Below are positions 56,809 to 64,000 of a stretch of DNA of 64,000 bases, one piece after another. A model generated the notes under the pieces. It saw only the letters and a program-made list of their open reading frames with translations, was not told the DNA's origin and ran no database searches. The stretch is from JAEUJM01 sp044221555 (GTDB lineage: Bacteria > Actinomycetota > Acidimicrobiia > Acidimicrobiales > DATDAH01): contig JBGAOY010000011.1 in the NCBI GenBank assembly GCA_044221555.1, positions 1 to 64,000 of the forward strand. The letters run 5' to 3'. The translations under genes were made by a program, and so were the position numbers. Numbering within the stretch: the first letter of the stretch is position 1; each line of letters begins with the position of its first letter.

Positions 56809-57639
56809 TTGCGGCTGCACCTCTGCGGTGTCCGTGGCAGCACGCCGGCCCCCGGCGCGGACTTCGTCCGCTACGGGGGCCACACCTCGTGCGTGGCCGT
56901 GTCGCTCGACGGCGGCCCACCGACCCTGGTCCTCGACGCCGGCACCGGCCTGCGCAACGTCTCCGCGTTGCTCGACGGGCAGCCCTACCGGGGCGCTCTG
57001 GTGCTCGGGCACCTGCACTGGGACCACACCCAGGGGATCCCCTTCTTCGTGGCCGGCGACCGTGAGGGGGCCCGGGTGGAGGTCTACCTGCCCCGTCAGG
57101 GTGACGAGCGCGAGGTGCTCGAGCGGTTCATGTCCCCGCCCCACTTCCCGATCGGCGTCGAGGGGCTGCGCGGCGCGTGGGCCCTCCACGGACTCGACGA
57201 GGGCGAGCGCGAGATCGAGGGCTTCTCGGTGCTGGCCCTCGACATCCCCCACAAGGGCGGCCGCATGCTCGGATTCCGGGTGCGCGCCGGCGGCGCGTCG
57301 TTCGCGTACCTGTCCGACCACTCCCCGCTCACGATGGGCCCCGGCCCCGACGGGCTCGGCGCCTACCACGACAACGCGGTCCGCCTCGCCGCAGACGTCG
57401 ACCTGCTCATCCACGACGCCCAGCACACCGCCGAGGAGCTGCCGGCGCGGGCGTCGTTCGGCCACTCGGCCATGGAGTACGCCGTGGGTCTCGGCGTGGA
57501 GGCCGGCGCCCGCAGCGTGCTGCTCTTCCACCACGATCCCAACCGCACCGACGCGCAACTCGACGCGGTGTCCGAGCGGTTCGCCGACGCGCCGATTCCG
57601 GTCGTCGCCGGCGCCGAGGGTGACGTCATCGACCTGTGA
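56809..57639 (+). CDS. Metallo-beta-lactamase-fold hydrolase, possible phosphodiesterase
   Basis: 276 residues. GVRGSTPAPG and YGGHTSCVAV at the start, then LGHLHWDHTQGIPFF with the HxHxDH metal motif, DHSPLTMGPG and IHDAQHTAEE, and HHDP late. This is the PhnP-like/cyclic phosphodiesterase branch of MBL-fold enzymes, and class II cyclic nucleotide phosphodiesterases share the motif. The start is TTG at 56809, 5 nt after the stop of the cNMP-binding gene, so the two are co-translated; no ATG or GTG lies before the conserved N-terminus. In context it could degrade the cyclic nucleotide; other phosphodiesters are possible. Confidence 0.8.
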   Translation: MRLHLCGVRGSTPAPGADFVRYGGHTSCVAVSLDGGPPTLVLDAGTGLRNVSALLDGQPYRGALVLGHLHWDHTQGIPFFVAGDREGARVEVYLPRQGDEREVLERFMSPPHFPIGVEGLRGAWALHGLDEGEREIEGFSVLALDIPHKGGRMLGFRVRAGGASFAYLSDHSPLTMGPGPDGLGAYHDNAVRLAADVDLLIHDAQHTAEELPARASFGHSAMEYAVGLGVEAGARSVLLFHHDPNRTDAQLDAVSERFADAPIPVVAGAEGDVIDL

Positions 57640-57669
57640 GGGCCGCAGTGTGCCGCTCGCGCTCCACCA

Positions 57670-57724
57670 CCGGATTTCTTGGTGAACGGACACCTCCTGT
57701 GTGGTTCTCCACCAACAATTCCGG
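57670..57724. repeat. 55-bp palindromic element B between convergent genes
   Basis: Starts CCGGATTTCTTGGTGA and ends AATTCCGG; stems CCGGA/TCCGG, TTGGTG/CACCAA and ACAC/GTGT with bulges. It is the same length as element A at 38767-38821 and agrees with it at about 35 of 55 positions by hand count, with the 5' arm nearly identical. Both lie between convergent genes. Confidence 0.65.
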
Positions 57725-57736
57725 GGGTTGGCAGGG

Positions 57737-59863
57737 TCAGGGCGTCGGCGTGAGCTGCCAGGTGAGGAAGGCGAGCACGTCGGCCAACTCGTCGGCCTGC
57801 ATGCCCACGGGCTTGCCCTGGCCGTGGCCGGCGCGGGCCTCGATCTGCAGGAGGACGGGATGGGTGTCGCCGCAGGAGGTGGCCGCCTGCAGTCGGGCCG
57901 CCATCTTGCGGGCGTGTGCGGGATGGACACGCGAGTCGCCCTCGCCCGAGGTGAGCAGCACCGCCGGGTAGCAGGTGCCCTCGACCACCCGGTGGTAGGG
58001 CGAGTACGCGTGGAGCCACGCGAGGTCCTCGGCCACGTCGGGGTCGCCGTACTCCGGGATCCACAGGCGGGCGATGAGGAACCGGTGGTACCGCACCATG
58101 TCCAGCAGCGGGACGGCGCAGTGCACCGCCCGGCACAGGTCGGGCCGTTGCGTCAGGGCCGCGCCCACCAGGAGGCCACCGTTGCTGCCCCCTCGGATGG
58201 CGAGGCGCTCCCGGGAGGTGTGGCCCTCGGCCACCAGCCAGTCGGCGGCGGCGATGAAGTCGTCGAACACCTGCTGCTTGCGCTCGCGCGTGCCGGCCAG
58301 GTGCCAGGACTCGCCTTCCTCGGCCCCGCCCCGGATGCCGGCGACGGCGTAGAGGCCGCCGCCGCGGCACATCTCGACGATGGCGGGGCTGTACGCCGGC
58401 CCCATCGTGATGCCGAAGCCGCCGTAGCCGGTGAGCACCGCCATCGTGTCGGGGGAGCGATGGTGGTCTCGGCCCCGGATGAGGAACAGCGAGATGGCGG
58501 TGCCGTCGGTGCTCGGGTACTCGACACGCTCCACGCTGAACGCGTCCGGGTCGAGGTCGCCGCCGGCGTCGCTCCAGGGCTCGAGGCGGCCGGGGCGCCA
58601 GCGGAACAGCTGCGCGGGGCGGGTGAACGAGGTGAACGCCACGAACGCCTCGTCCCGGTCGTCGGCGCCCGACAGCCCGGCCAACGAGCCCGCCTCGGGC
58701 AGTGCGACCGGAGTGCCGCCCGTGCCCTGCGTCTCGCCCGTCTCGAGGTCGTGGCGGGTCAGGGTGGCCACTGCGTGCTCGGTGGCCGCGACCAGCAGCG
58801 AGGCGGAGGTGGCGGCGAAGCCCTCGATCACGGCGGAGCTCTCCGGTACCAGCGTCTCCCACCGGTCCACCCCGGGGTCGTCGAGCGGAGCGACCACCAC
58901 CCGCCCACGGGGTGCGTCGAGGGTGGTGTGCCCCATCAGGCGGCCCCCGACCACGTCGAAGCCGTTGATCGCGTCGACACCTTCGATCACCACCCGGCGC
59001 GCTCCGCCGATCCGTTCGAGCAGGTGCACGTCCACGCGGCTCCAGCCGCGGGCCACGTGGACGAGCAGCCAGCGGCCGTCACGCGAGATCGACACGTCGG
59101 GCCAGGCCGTGGGGTCGTCGTCCGCCGCGTAGAGCACCGGGTCGCCGGCGGGATCGTCGCCCACGGTGTGCCACCGGATGTGGCGCCCGTACCCCCGCTC
59201 CTCCTCGGGAACGGTGTCGGGATCGGGGTAGCGGGCGTAGGCGAAACCGGTGCCGTCGGGTAGCCAGGCCACGGACGCGGCGCGGGCGTGGGGGATGCGG
59301 TCGTCCAGGAGCTCGCCGGCGTCGACGTCGAGCAGGTGCAGGGTGCTCTGCTCGTCGCCACCGGTGGACAGGCCGAAGGCGACCAGCCGCCCGTCGGGCG
59401 AGGCGTGGTACCAGTCGAGCGCCGCAGTGGGGTCCTCCGCGAGCATCGACGGGTCGACGAGCACGCGGGCGGGACCGGGTTCGGCCGCCGGCCGCACGCA
59501 CAGCACCGCCTGCTCGCGATCGCCACCCCTGTCGAGCGTGAACACCCGGTCTCCGGCCACCTGCGGTGCGGCCGTCACCGCCGCCTGCAGGAGCGGGAGC
59601 AGCCGGCCGCGGATCTCGGCGCGGCCGGGCAGGCCGTCGAGCAGGGCTCGGGTGTGGCGGTTCTGGTCGTCGACCCACGCCGCGGTCTCGTCGGTGTCGT
59701 CCTCCAGCCACCGGTAGGGGTCGGACACCTCGATGCCGTGGTGGACCTCGACCAGGTCGTGGCGCCGGGTGGGTGGCGGATGCGTCGCGGCGGTACCGGT
59801 GGCGGGCGCCGGCGCGCCGCGGGGCCCGGTGGGCGGGTCGACCGAACGGTCGGAGGGTGCCAT
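57737..59863 (-). CDS. Prolyl oligopeptidase (S9A family)
   Basis: 708 residues, normal for the family. N-terminal HDLVEVHHGIEVSDPYRWLEDD, a seven-bladed beta-propeller (about 80-440), and a C-terminal alpha/beta hydrolase domain with the nucleophile motif RGGSNGGLLVGAAL, the Asp in LTSGEGDSRVHPAHA and the His in EARAGHGQGK. It cleaves short peptides after proline in the cytoplasm (no signal peptide). The ATG at 59863 has a possible leaderless CAAGGT box 6 nt upstream and diverges from the CocE-type gene with 19 bp between them. The first 35 residues are Pro/Thr/Ala-rich and not conserved. Confidence 0.93.
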   Translation of the reverse strand: MAPSDRSVDPPTGPRGAPAPATGTAATHPPPTRRHDLVEVHHGIEVSDPYRWLEDDTDETAAWVDDQNRHTRALLDGLPGRAEIRGRLLPLLQAAVTAAPQVAGDRVFTLDRGGDREQAVLCVRPAAEPGPARVLVDPSMLAEDPTAALDWYHASPDGRLVAFGLSTGGDEQSTLHLLDVDAGELLDDRIPHARAASVAWLPDGTGFAYARYPDPDTVPEEERGYGRHIRWHTVGDDPAGDPVLYAADDDPTAWPDVSISRDGRWLLVHVARGWSRVDVHLLERIGGARRVVIEGVDAINGFDVVGGRLMGHTTLDAPRGRVVVAPLDDPGVDRWETLVPESSAVIEGFAATSASLLVAATEHAVATLTRHDLETGETQGTGGTPVALPEAGSLAGLSGADDRDEAFVAFTSFTRPAQLFRWRPGRLEPWSDAGGDLDPDAFSVERVEYPSTDGTAISLFLIRGRDHHRSPDTMAVLTGYGGFGITMGPAYSPAIVEMCRGGGLYAVAGIRGGAEEGESWHLAGTRERKQQVFDDFIAAADWLVAEGHTSRERLAIRGGSNGGLLVGAALTQRPDLCRAVHCAVPLLDMVRYHRFLIARLWIPEYGDPDVAEDLAWLHAYSPYHRVVEGTCYPAVLLTSGEGDSRVHPAHARKMAARLQAATSCGDTHPVLLQIEARAGHGQGKPVGMQADELADVLAFLTWQLTPTP

Positions 59864-59868
59864 GCCAC

Positions 59869-59875
59869 TACCTTG
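59869..59875. promoter_or_regulatory. Overlapping bidirectional -10 boxes of the prolyl peptidase and CocE genes
   Basis: TACCTTG reads as TACCTT on the plus strand, 8 nt before the GTG at 59883, and as CAAGGT on the minus strand, 6 nt before the ATG at 59863. The 19-bp gap has no room for two separate promoters. Confidence 0.5.
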
Positions 59876-59882
59876 CACCACC

Positions 59883-62480
59883 GTGACGGACTCTCCCTTC
59901 TCGGTGCGGGCCAGCGTGTTGCAGGTCTCGGTCACCGGACCGTCCGGGGCGCCTGTCGAGTTGCTCGGGGCGGGCGGCGACGTGCTGCGGTCGGGTGCCA
60001 TCGACGACTTCGGGAATCGCCTGGCGTTGCCCGACCTGGGCGTGACCGACACCCTGACCGGGCAGGGCGGGTTGGTCCTGCGGGGCCTCGAGCCCGGCCC
60101 GTACACGCTCGTGCTGGGCGGCCGGCCCGGGCGCGGGGGTGCCGACGCCGACGCCGACGCCGGCGACCGCGGGGGCATCGGCATCGAGCGCCGCACCGTC
60201 ACGGTGCTCGACCCGTGGGTGCTGCCCGACGACTTCGACGAGCGGGTGCGAGGCCAACGCATCGACCCCGGGTACGGCTACATCGAGGTGCGCGACGGGG
60301 CGACCCTGAGCGCCAACGTCTTCCTGCCCGACGCTGCGGCGTGGGGTGACGGCCCGTACCCCACCCTCGTGCAGTACTCGGGCTACGTCGACTCGCGGCC
60401 CGGCTTCGTCACCGGCGACCCGGGCCTCGACTGCGTCCTCAACACCGAGGCCAACCTGGCCCTCCTGCTCGGCTACGCCGTCGTCGGGGTGAGCCTCCGG
60501 GGCTGCGGTGGGTCCGAGGGCTCGTTCCTGCTGTTCGAGCCGATCCAGGGAACCGACGGCCACGACGTGATCGAGGCGATCGCGGCGCAGCCGTGGGTGG
60601 CCACCAAGCGCGACGGCCGGCCGAAGGTGGGGATGATCGGGCGATCGATGCCCGGCTACACGCAGTTGCTGGTGGCCAGCTTCCAGCCCCCGTCGCTGGC
60701 CGCGATCACACCGGCCGCCGTCGGTGGGCGCCCGTACGGTGCGGCCGGGCGCCCGGGCGGGATCGTCAACGCCGACATGGCCCTCGGGATCGCCGGGTGG
60801 CAGATCGACCCCATCGAGCCGGTGGACGGCGTGCGCCAGCACCAGCCCGCCCGCTACGAGCCGGGCGGCTGGGACGACTGGATCCCCGAGCTGGTCGCGT
60901 CGGGCGACGAGCGGTGCGCCCGCAACCAGCTCCTGCGGGGCCAGAACCTCGATGCCGTGCCGGCGTGGGCCTACGTCGAGCACGAGGAGGGGGGCATCCT
61001 GGCCCACGCCGACGGCGAGGCGTGGGCCCGCACCATCACCGCCCCCACCCTGGTGCTCGGTGCCTGGCAGGACCAGCTCTCGGGTCCGTGGTTCACGGAG
61101 CTGCTCGACCAGTTCCCGGGCGGCACCGTCGCCCGGCTGGCGGCCTACAACGGCACCCACGAGGAGACGCGGTTCCCCCAGTCGCTCACCCGCTGGCTCG
61201 AGTTCCTGGGGCTGTTCGTCCGCGAGGAGCTCCCGGTCTGGAACGACGACGCCCAGCGCTACCTCGACACCGTGGCCCATCCCCTGTTCCCCGAGGGCCT
61301 GCCGGTGTCGTTCGACCGCTACCGGGAGTGCACCGTCGACCAGGCCCTCGAACGGTTCCTCGGCGAGCCGCCGATCGTGGTGGCCTTCGACAACGGCGCC
61401 GCACCCGATCACCCCGAGGGCTATCCGTACACGGCGTTCTCCGTGGGCTTCGACGGGTGGCCGCCGTCCGACGCCCACCCGCAGCGATGGTTCCTCGCCC
61501 CGCAGCACCTGCTCGAACGTGACGTGCCGCCGCCGGGCCGCCGCCCGCTGGGGTTCCACTACGAGCCGGCGGCGATGCCCCCGGTGGCGGCCGCCGCAGC
61601 CGACGTCAACGCCGCCTGCCCCTCCTACGACTGGCGGACACCGCCCGGTGGCCGCGCCCTGCAGTTCGCCACGGCACCGTTCGACGCCGACACGCTGCTC
61701 GTGGGCCCGGCCAGCCTCGACCTGTGGCTGCGGAGCAGCGCCGACGACATCGACCTCGAGGTGGTGCTCAGCGAGGTGCGCCCCGACGGGTGGGAGACCT
61801 ACGTGCAGGCGGGGTGGTTGCGCACCAGCTACCGGTCCCTCGACACCGAACGGTCCACCGAGCTGGCCCCGCGTCTCAGCTACCGCGCCGCCGACGTCGC
61901 CCCGCTGCCCTCTGACGGGTTCTCGTTGGTGCGGGTGCCCATCCCCGGCATGGGGCACCACCTGCGGGCCGGCTCACGGGTCGGCATCACCGTGGGCGCC
62001 GCCGGCGGCAACCAGCCGCAGTGGCGGCTCGCCGCCCTGCACCCCGACGGGCGCGACGAGAACGGCCGGCGGGTGGTGGTGGAGGTGTCGGTGGAGCGGA
62101 GCCACCCGTCGTCGCTGGTGCTCCCCGTGGTCGAGACGTGGCGCCCGCTCGAGGGAGCGCCGGACGCGGCCCTGCCCCCGCTGGACGTGCTGCGCCGTCA
62201 GCCGTCGCGCCGCTGGCGCCCGGCGGGCGCCGCGCTGCCGGCGGTGGGTGAGCGGCCGCTGGCCCGGGTGGTGCGTGACCGCCTGCGCACCACGCCGGCG
62301 GGCCGCGCCGCCGCGCGGGTGAAGCGGAGGTTGTGGACGGTGCGGGCGGGGCGCCCCCGCGTACCCGGTCGGCTAGCGGCCGGCGTTGGGCTTGCGGCCG
62401 TGGTTGGCCTTCTTGCGGCGGGCGTTGGTCTTGCGCTTGTCCGTCTTCTTCGACATAAGAGCTACGACCGTACCGGCTGA
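59883..62480 (+). CDS. CocE/NonD-family alpha/beta hydrolase (X-Pro dipeptidyl-peptidase-like)
   Basis: 865 residues. An N-terminal beta domain (about 1-115), the hydrolase domain with IEVRDGATLSANVFLP, VVGVSLRGCGGSEG and the nucleophile GMIGRSMPGYTQL, an Asp in LGAWQDQLSG and a His in YNGTHEE, then a C-terminal jelly-roll (GPASLDLWLRSSADDIDLEVVLSEV). CocE-like enzymes cleave esters or amides such as cocaine or cephalosporin-type acyls; the substrate is unknown. Leaderless GTG. The last 36 codons are odd: a Gly/Ala/Val/Leu-rich stretch that is the antisense of the bL37 gene, so the natural end is probably extended past its original stop. Confidence 0.85.
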   Translation: MTDSPFSVRASVLQVSVTGPSGAPVELLGAGGDVLRSGAIDDFGNRLALPDLGVTDTLTGQGGLVLRGLEPGPYTLVLGGRPGRGGADADADAGDRGGIGIERRTVTVLDPWVLPDDFDERVRGQRIDPGYGYIEVRDGATLSANVFLPDAAAWGDGPYPTLVQYSGYVDSRPGFVTGDPGLDCVLNTEANLALLLGYAVVGVSLRGCGGSEGSFLLFEPIQGTDGHDVIEAIAAQPWVATKRDGRPKVGMIGRSMPGYTQLLVASFQPPSLAAITPAAVGGRPYGAAGRPGGIVNADMALGIAGWQIDPIEPVDGVRQHQPARYEPGGWDDWIPELVASGDERCARNQLLRGQNLDAVPAWAYVEHEEGGILAHADGEAWARTITAPTLVLGAWQDQLSGPWFTELLDQFPGGTVARLAAYNGTHEETRFPQSLTRWLEFLGLFVREELPVWNDDAQRYLDTVAHPLFPEGLPVSFDRYRECTVDQALERFLGEPPIVVAFDNGAAPDHPEGYPYTAFSVGFDGWPPSDAHPQRWFLAPQHLLERDVPPPGRRPLGFHYEPAAMPPVAAAAADVNAACPSYDWRTPPGGRALQFATAPFDADTLLVGPASLDLWLRSSADDIDLEVVLSEVRPDGWETYVQAGWLRTSYRSLDTERSTELAPRLSYRAADVAPLPSDGFSLVRVPIPGMGHHLRAGSRVGITVGAAGGNQPQWRLAALHPDGRDENGRRVVVEVSVERSHPSSLVLPVVETWRPLEGAPDAALPPLDVLRRQPSRRWRPAGAALPAVGERPLARVVRDRLRTTPAGRAAARVKRRLWTVRAGRPRVPGRLAAGVGLAAVVGLLAAGVGLALVRLLRHKSYDRTG
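62373..62456 (-). CDS. Ribosomal protein bL37 homologue (27 residues)
   Basis: Too short for ordinary gene finding. On the minus strand, ATG at 62456 to TAG at 62373 encodes MSKKTDKRKTNARR followed by KKANHGRKPNAGR. The end KANHGRKPNA is nearly identical to the KANHGKRPNA end of mycobacterial bL37 (about 24 residues) as I remember it, and the composition (Lys, Arg, Asn, no acidic residue but one) is that of a small rRNA-binding protein. It lies wholly antisense inside the 3' end of the CocE-type gene. A TACGGT box lies about 10 nt upstream. It would be part of the large ribosomal subunit. Confidence 0.75.
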   Translation of the reverse strand: MSKKTDKRKTNARRKKANHGRKPNAGR

Positions 62481-62653
62481 CGACGGGTCCCCGACAGTCG
62501 ACCCTCCCCGTAGGCGGCTCGTGGGTGCGCTGGGCGCCGCTCGGTCGGGTGCCGGGGTCGCGGGTTCTGGCCGCCTCGCGCCGGGGCCCGGGGGACAGGT
62601 GTCGGGAACCGGGGTGGCGCGGCGCTCGGCCGTCGGGGTGGGCGCCGGTGGGG

Positions 62654-62659
62654 TAGACC
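62654..62659 (+). promoter_or_regulatory. Putative -10 box of the last hydrolase gene
   Basis: TAGACC ends 6 nt before the ATG at 62666. The last base differs from the TANNNT pattern, so support is weak. The stretch 62481-62653 otherwise shows only G/C-rich sequence. Confidence 0.3.
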
Positions 62660-62665
62660 GTCGCC

Positions 62666-63412
62666 ATGACCGCGGTCCTCGTCCATGGTGTCCCCGACAC
62701 CCACCACGTGTGGGACGCGGTGCGCTCGCACCTGTCGCGCGCCGATGTCATCACGCCGGCGCTACCCGGGTTCGGGTGCCCGGTGCCCGTGGGCTTCGAC
62801 TGCACGAAGGAGGCGTACGCCGCCTGGTTGGCCAGCGAGCTCGAGGCGATCGTCGCCGACGCCGGCGGGCCGGTCGACCTGGTCGGCCACGACTGGGGCG
62901 CGCTGCTGGTGCAGTACGTGGGCTCGACCCGCCCCGACCTGGTGCGCACCTGGGCCGCCGGCAACGGCCCCGTGGACGTCGAGTACGTGTGGCACGACGC
63001 CGCCCAGCTGTTCCAGACGCCCGAGGTGGGGGAGCAGGTCGTCGCCGCCATGACCGCGGAGACGATGGCCCCGGTGCTGATCGAGGCCGGTGTTCCCGCC
63101 GACGACGCCGTCACGGCCGCCGGCCGCATCGACGACACCATGCGCTCGTCCATCCTCGCCCTCTACCGCTCGGCCGTCACCGTGGGCAACGAGTGGCAGC
63201 CGGCGGTCGAGGCCAACACCCGGCCGGCGCTGGCGCTGTGGGCCACCGACGACCCCTACGTCGACGCCCGCTACGGCGAGCGCCTCGCCGCCCGCACCGG
63301 CGGCCGCCTCGTCCTGCTCGAGGGCTGCGGCCACTGGTGGCCGGCGCAACGCCCCGAAGAGGTCGCCGCCATACTCTCCAGCTTCTGGGCCTCCGCCTCC
63401 GAAGAGCTCTAG
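62666..63412 (+). CDS. Alpha/beta hydrolase of the haloalkane dehalogenase/epoxide hydrolase type
   Basis: 248 residues. LVHGVPDTHHVWD is the oxyanion HG motif, VGHDWGALLVQY carries Asp as nucleophile (typical of dehalogenases and epoxide hydrolases instead of Ser), ALWATDDPYVDARYG gives the acid and GCGHWWPAQRPEEV the base His. The cap domain is short (about 110-170). Substrate unknown; the HDWG nucleophile elbow favours C-halogen, epoxide or similar ester bonds. It runs toward the nuclease-like gene at the right edge, whose stop is 45 bp on, with an imperfect GGCGGCCT/AAGGCCGTC hairpin between. Confidence 0.85.
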   Translation: MTAVLVHGVPDTHHVWDAVRSHLSRADVITPALPGFGCPVPVGFDCTKEAYAAWLASELEAIVADAGGPVDLVGHDWGALLVQYVGSTRPDLVRTWAAGNGPVDVEYVWHDAAQLFQTPEVGEQVVAAMTAETMAPVLIEAGVPADDAVTAAGRIDDTMRSSILALYRSAVTVGNEWQPAVEANTRPALALWATDDPYVDARYGERLAARTGGRLVLLEGCGHWWPAQRPEEVAAILSSFWASASEEL

Positions 63413-63457
63413 CGCCGGCGGCCTGAACGCCAGAAGGCCGTCAGCTCCCGACGTCGC

Positions 63458-64000
63458 TCAGGCGGCGCGGAGCTCGCGCCGGCGGAGGTCGAGGGTGGCG
63501 CCGATGCGGGCGGCGGTCTTGGCGGGGCGGCGGGTGAGGCCGGCCTTGGAGACCCGCAGGACGCGCCACCCGTCGGCGGTGAGGGCGGCGTCGCGGTCGA
63601 GGTCGCTCTCCCAGCGCTCGTAGTTGCCGCCGTGGTGCTCGTAGCCGTCGACCTCGAGGTCGATCATCTCCTCGAGGTAGGCGAAGTCGAGGCGGCGCCA
63701 GGCGCCGTCGACCAGCACCCAGACCTGGAACGCCGGCATCGGCAACCCGTGGTCGCGGCAGAACCGGGCCATCACCGGCTCGAGGACGCTGTCCGCGACC
63801 TGGTCGCCCAGGACCCGCCCGTCGAGCACCTCGCCCAGCACGCCGACGCCGCGCTGGCCGCTGCCGGCGAGCTTGTCCCGATAGGCCCGGGCGCCGGCGA
63901 CGGTGATGAGCTTGCGGGAGGTGAACGAGTCGAGCGCCAGCTCCACCTGCTCGTGGGTGGCGACGGCGCCGAGGTCGACGAGGGTCCGCAGCGGGTTGGT
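63458..64000 (-). CDS. DUF559/Vsr-like endonuclease-domain protein (5' end outside the window)
   Basis: The frame is open to the right edge, so only the last 180 residues are visible. The upstream part reads NPLRTLVDLGAVATHEQVELALDSF, typical of the middle region of actinobacterial DUF559 proteins with an AbiEi-like N-terminal domain. The C-terminal nuclease-like part has VDGAWRRLDFAYLEEMIDLEVDGYEHHGG (Asp and Glu-x-Asp acids) and DAALTADGWRVLRVSKAGL, the Vsr/DUF559 signature. Such proteins are frequent in actinobacteria, often near mobile or defence genes, but their target is unknown. The nominal GTG at 63946 is internal to the conserved region, not the start. Confidence 0.75.
   Translation of the reverse strand, partial: TNPLRTLVDLGAVATHEQVELALDSFTSRKLITVAGARAYRDKLAGSGQRGVGVLGEVLDGRVLGDQVADSVLEPVMARFCRDHGLPMPAFQVWVLVDGAWRRLDFAYLEEMIDLEVDGYEHHGGNYERWESDLDRDAALTADGWRVLRVSKAGLTRRPAKTAARIGATLDLRRRELRAA

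Noticed and set aside
59868..61961. 697-codon minus-strand frame opposite the CocE gene
   Set aside because: Val/Gly/Ala/His-rich antisense shadow without any domain; the plus frame has a full hydrolase signature.

Overview
Type of organism. The window is very GC-rich, densely coded and free of tRNA, rRNA, CRISPR arrays and complete insertion sequences, so it looks like ordinary chromosome of a high-GC actinobacterium. Pointers to Actinomycetota are a KstR-type steroid regulator with a matching operator, an actinobacterial bL37 ribosomal peptide, a wax ester synthase (WS/DGAT), a mycothiol-dependent maleylpyruvate isomerase-fold protein and many leaderless promoters (TANNNT-like box 6-9 nt before a GTG/ATG start). 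I would place it near Acidimicrobiia, but that last step is inference from style, not from a marker gene.

Layout. 1-8153: a truncated gene, then a minus-strand series: MMPL exporter, two paralogous cupredoxin-like lipoproteins, TetR regulator, DinB-fold protein, WS/DGAT. 8171-9484: an esterase sharing a 17-bp bidirectional promoter with the WS/DGAT. 9485-9844: no gene, but a 35-bp tandem repeat. 9845-18044: lipid/steroid block with a KstR-like regulator, YihY membrane protein, acyl-CoA synthetase, a KstR box, zinc alcohol dehydrogenase, two DUF35 proteins and two thiolase-fold proteins in the order of the mycobacterial Rv3521-Rv3523 steroid side-chain locus. 18133-29121: PhoD, ferredoxin and its reductase, YhhN protein, an unrecognised secreted protein, metallophosphatase, PepN, PfkB kinase, dienoyl-CoA isomerase-like protein. 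29150-35877: a seven-gene minus-strand operon of mixed cell-envelope genes led by a queuosine-precursor transporter. 35972-38755: carotenoid-desaturase-like oxidoreductase and two response regulators.

Main system, 38351-57639. One minus-strand transcription unit holds, in order, a response regulator fused to a class III nucleotide cyclase, one ABC ATPase, five full-length FtsX/MacB-type permeases plus two in-frame deleted permease remnants, and a NarX-type histidine kinase. Diverging from its head are a cyclic-nucleotide-binding protein and a metallo-beta-lactamase-fold hydrolase with a class-II phosphodiesterase-like HxHxDH motif. Two more response regulators face the kinase from the other side. 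The parts suggest sensing (kinase), second-messenger synthesis (cyclase), reception (cNMP domain), possible degradation (MBL protein) and an ABC device with exchangeable permeases.

57737-64000: prolyl oligopeptidase and CocE-type hydrolase sharing a second tiny bidirectional promoter, a 27-residue bL37 gene hidden antisense in the 3' end of the CocE gene, a dehalogenase/epoxide hydrolase-like protein, and a truncated DUF559 nuclease-like gene at the edge.
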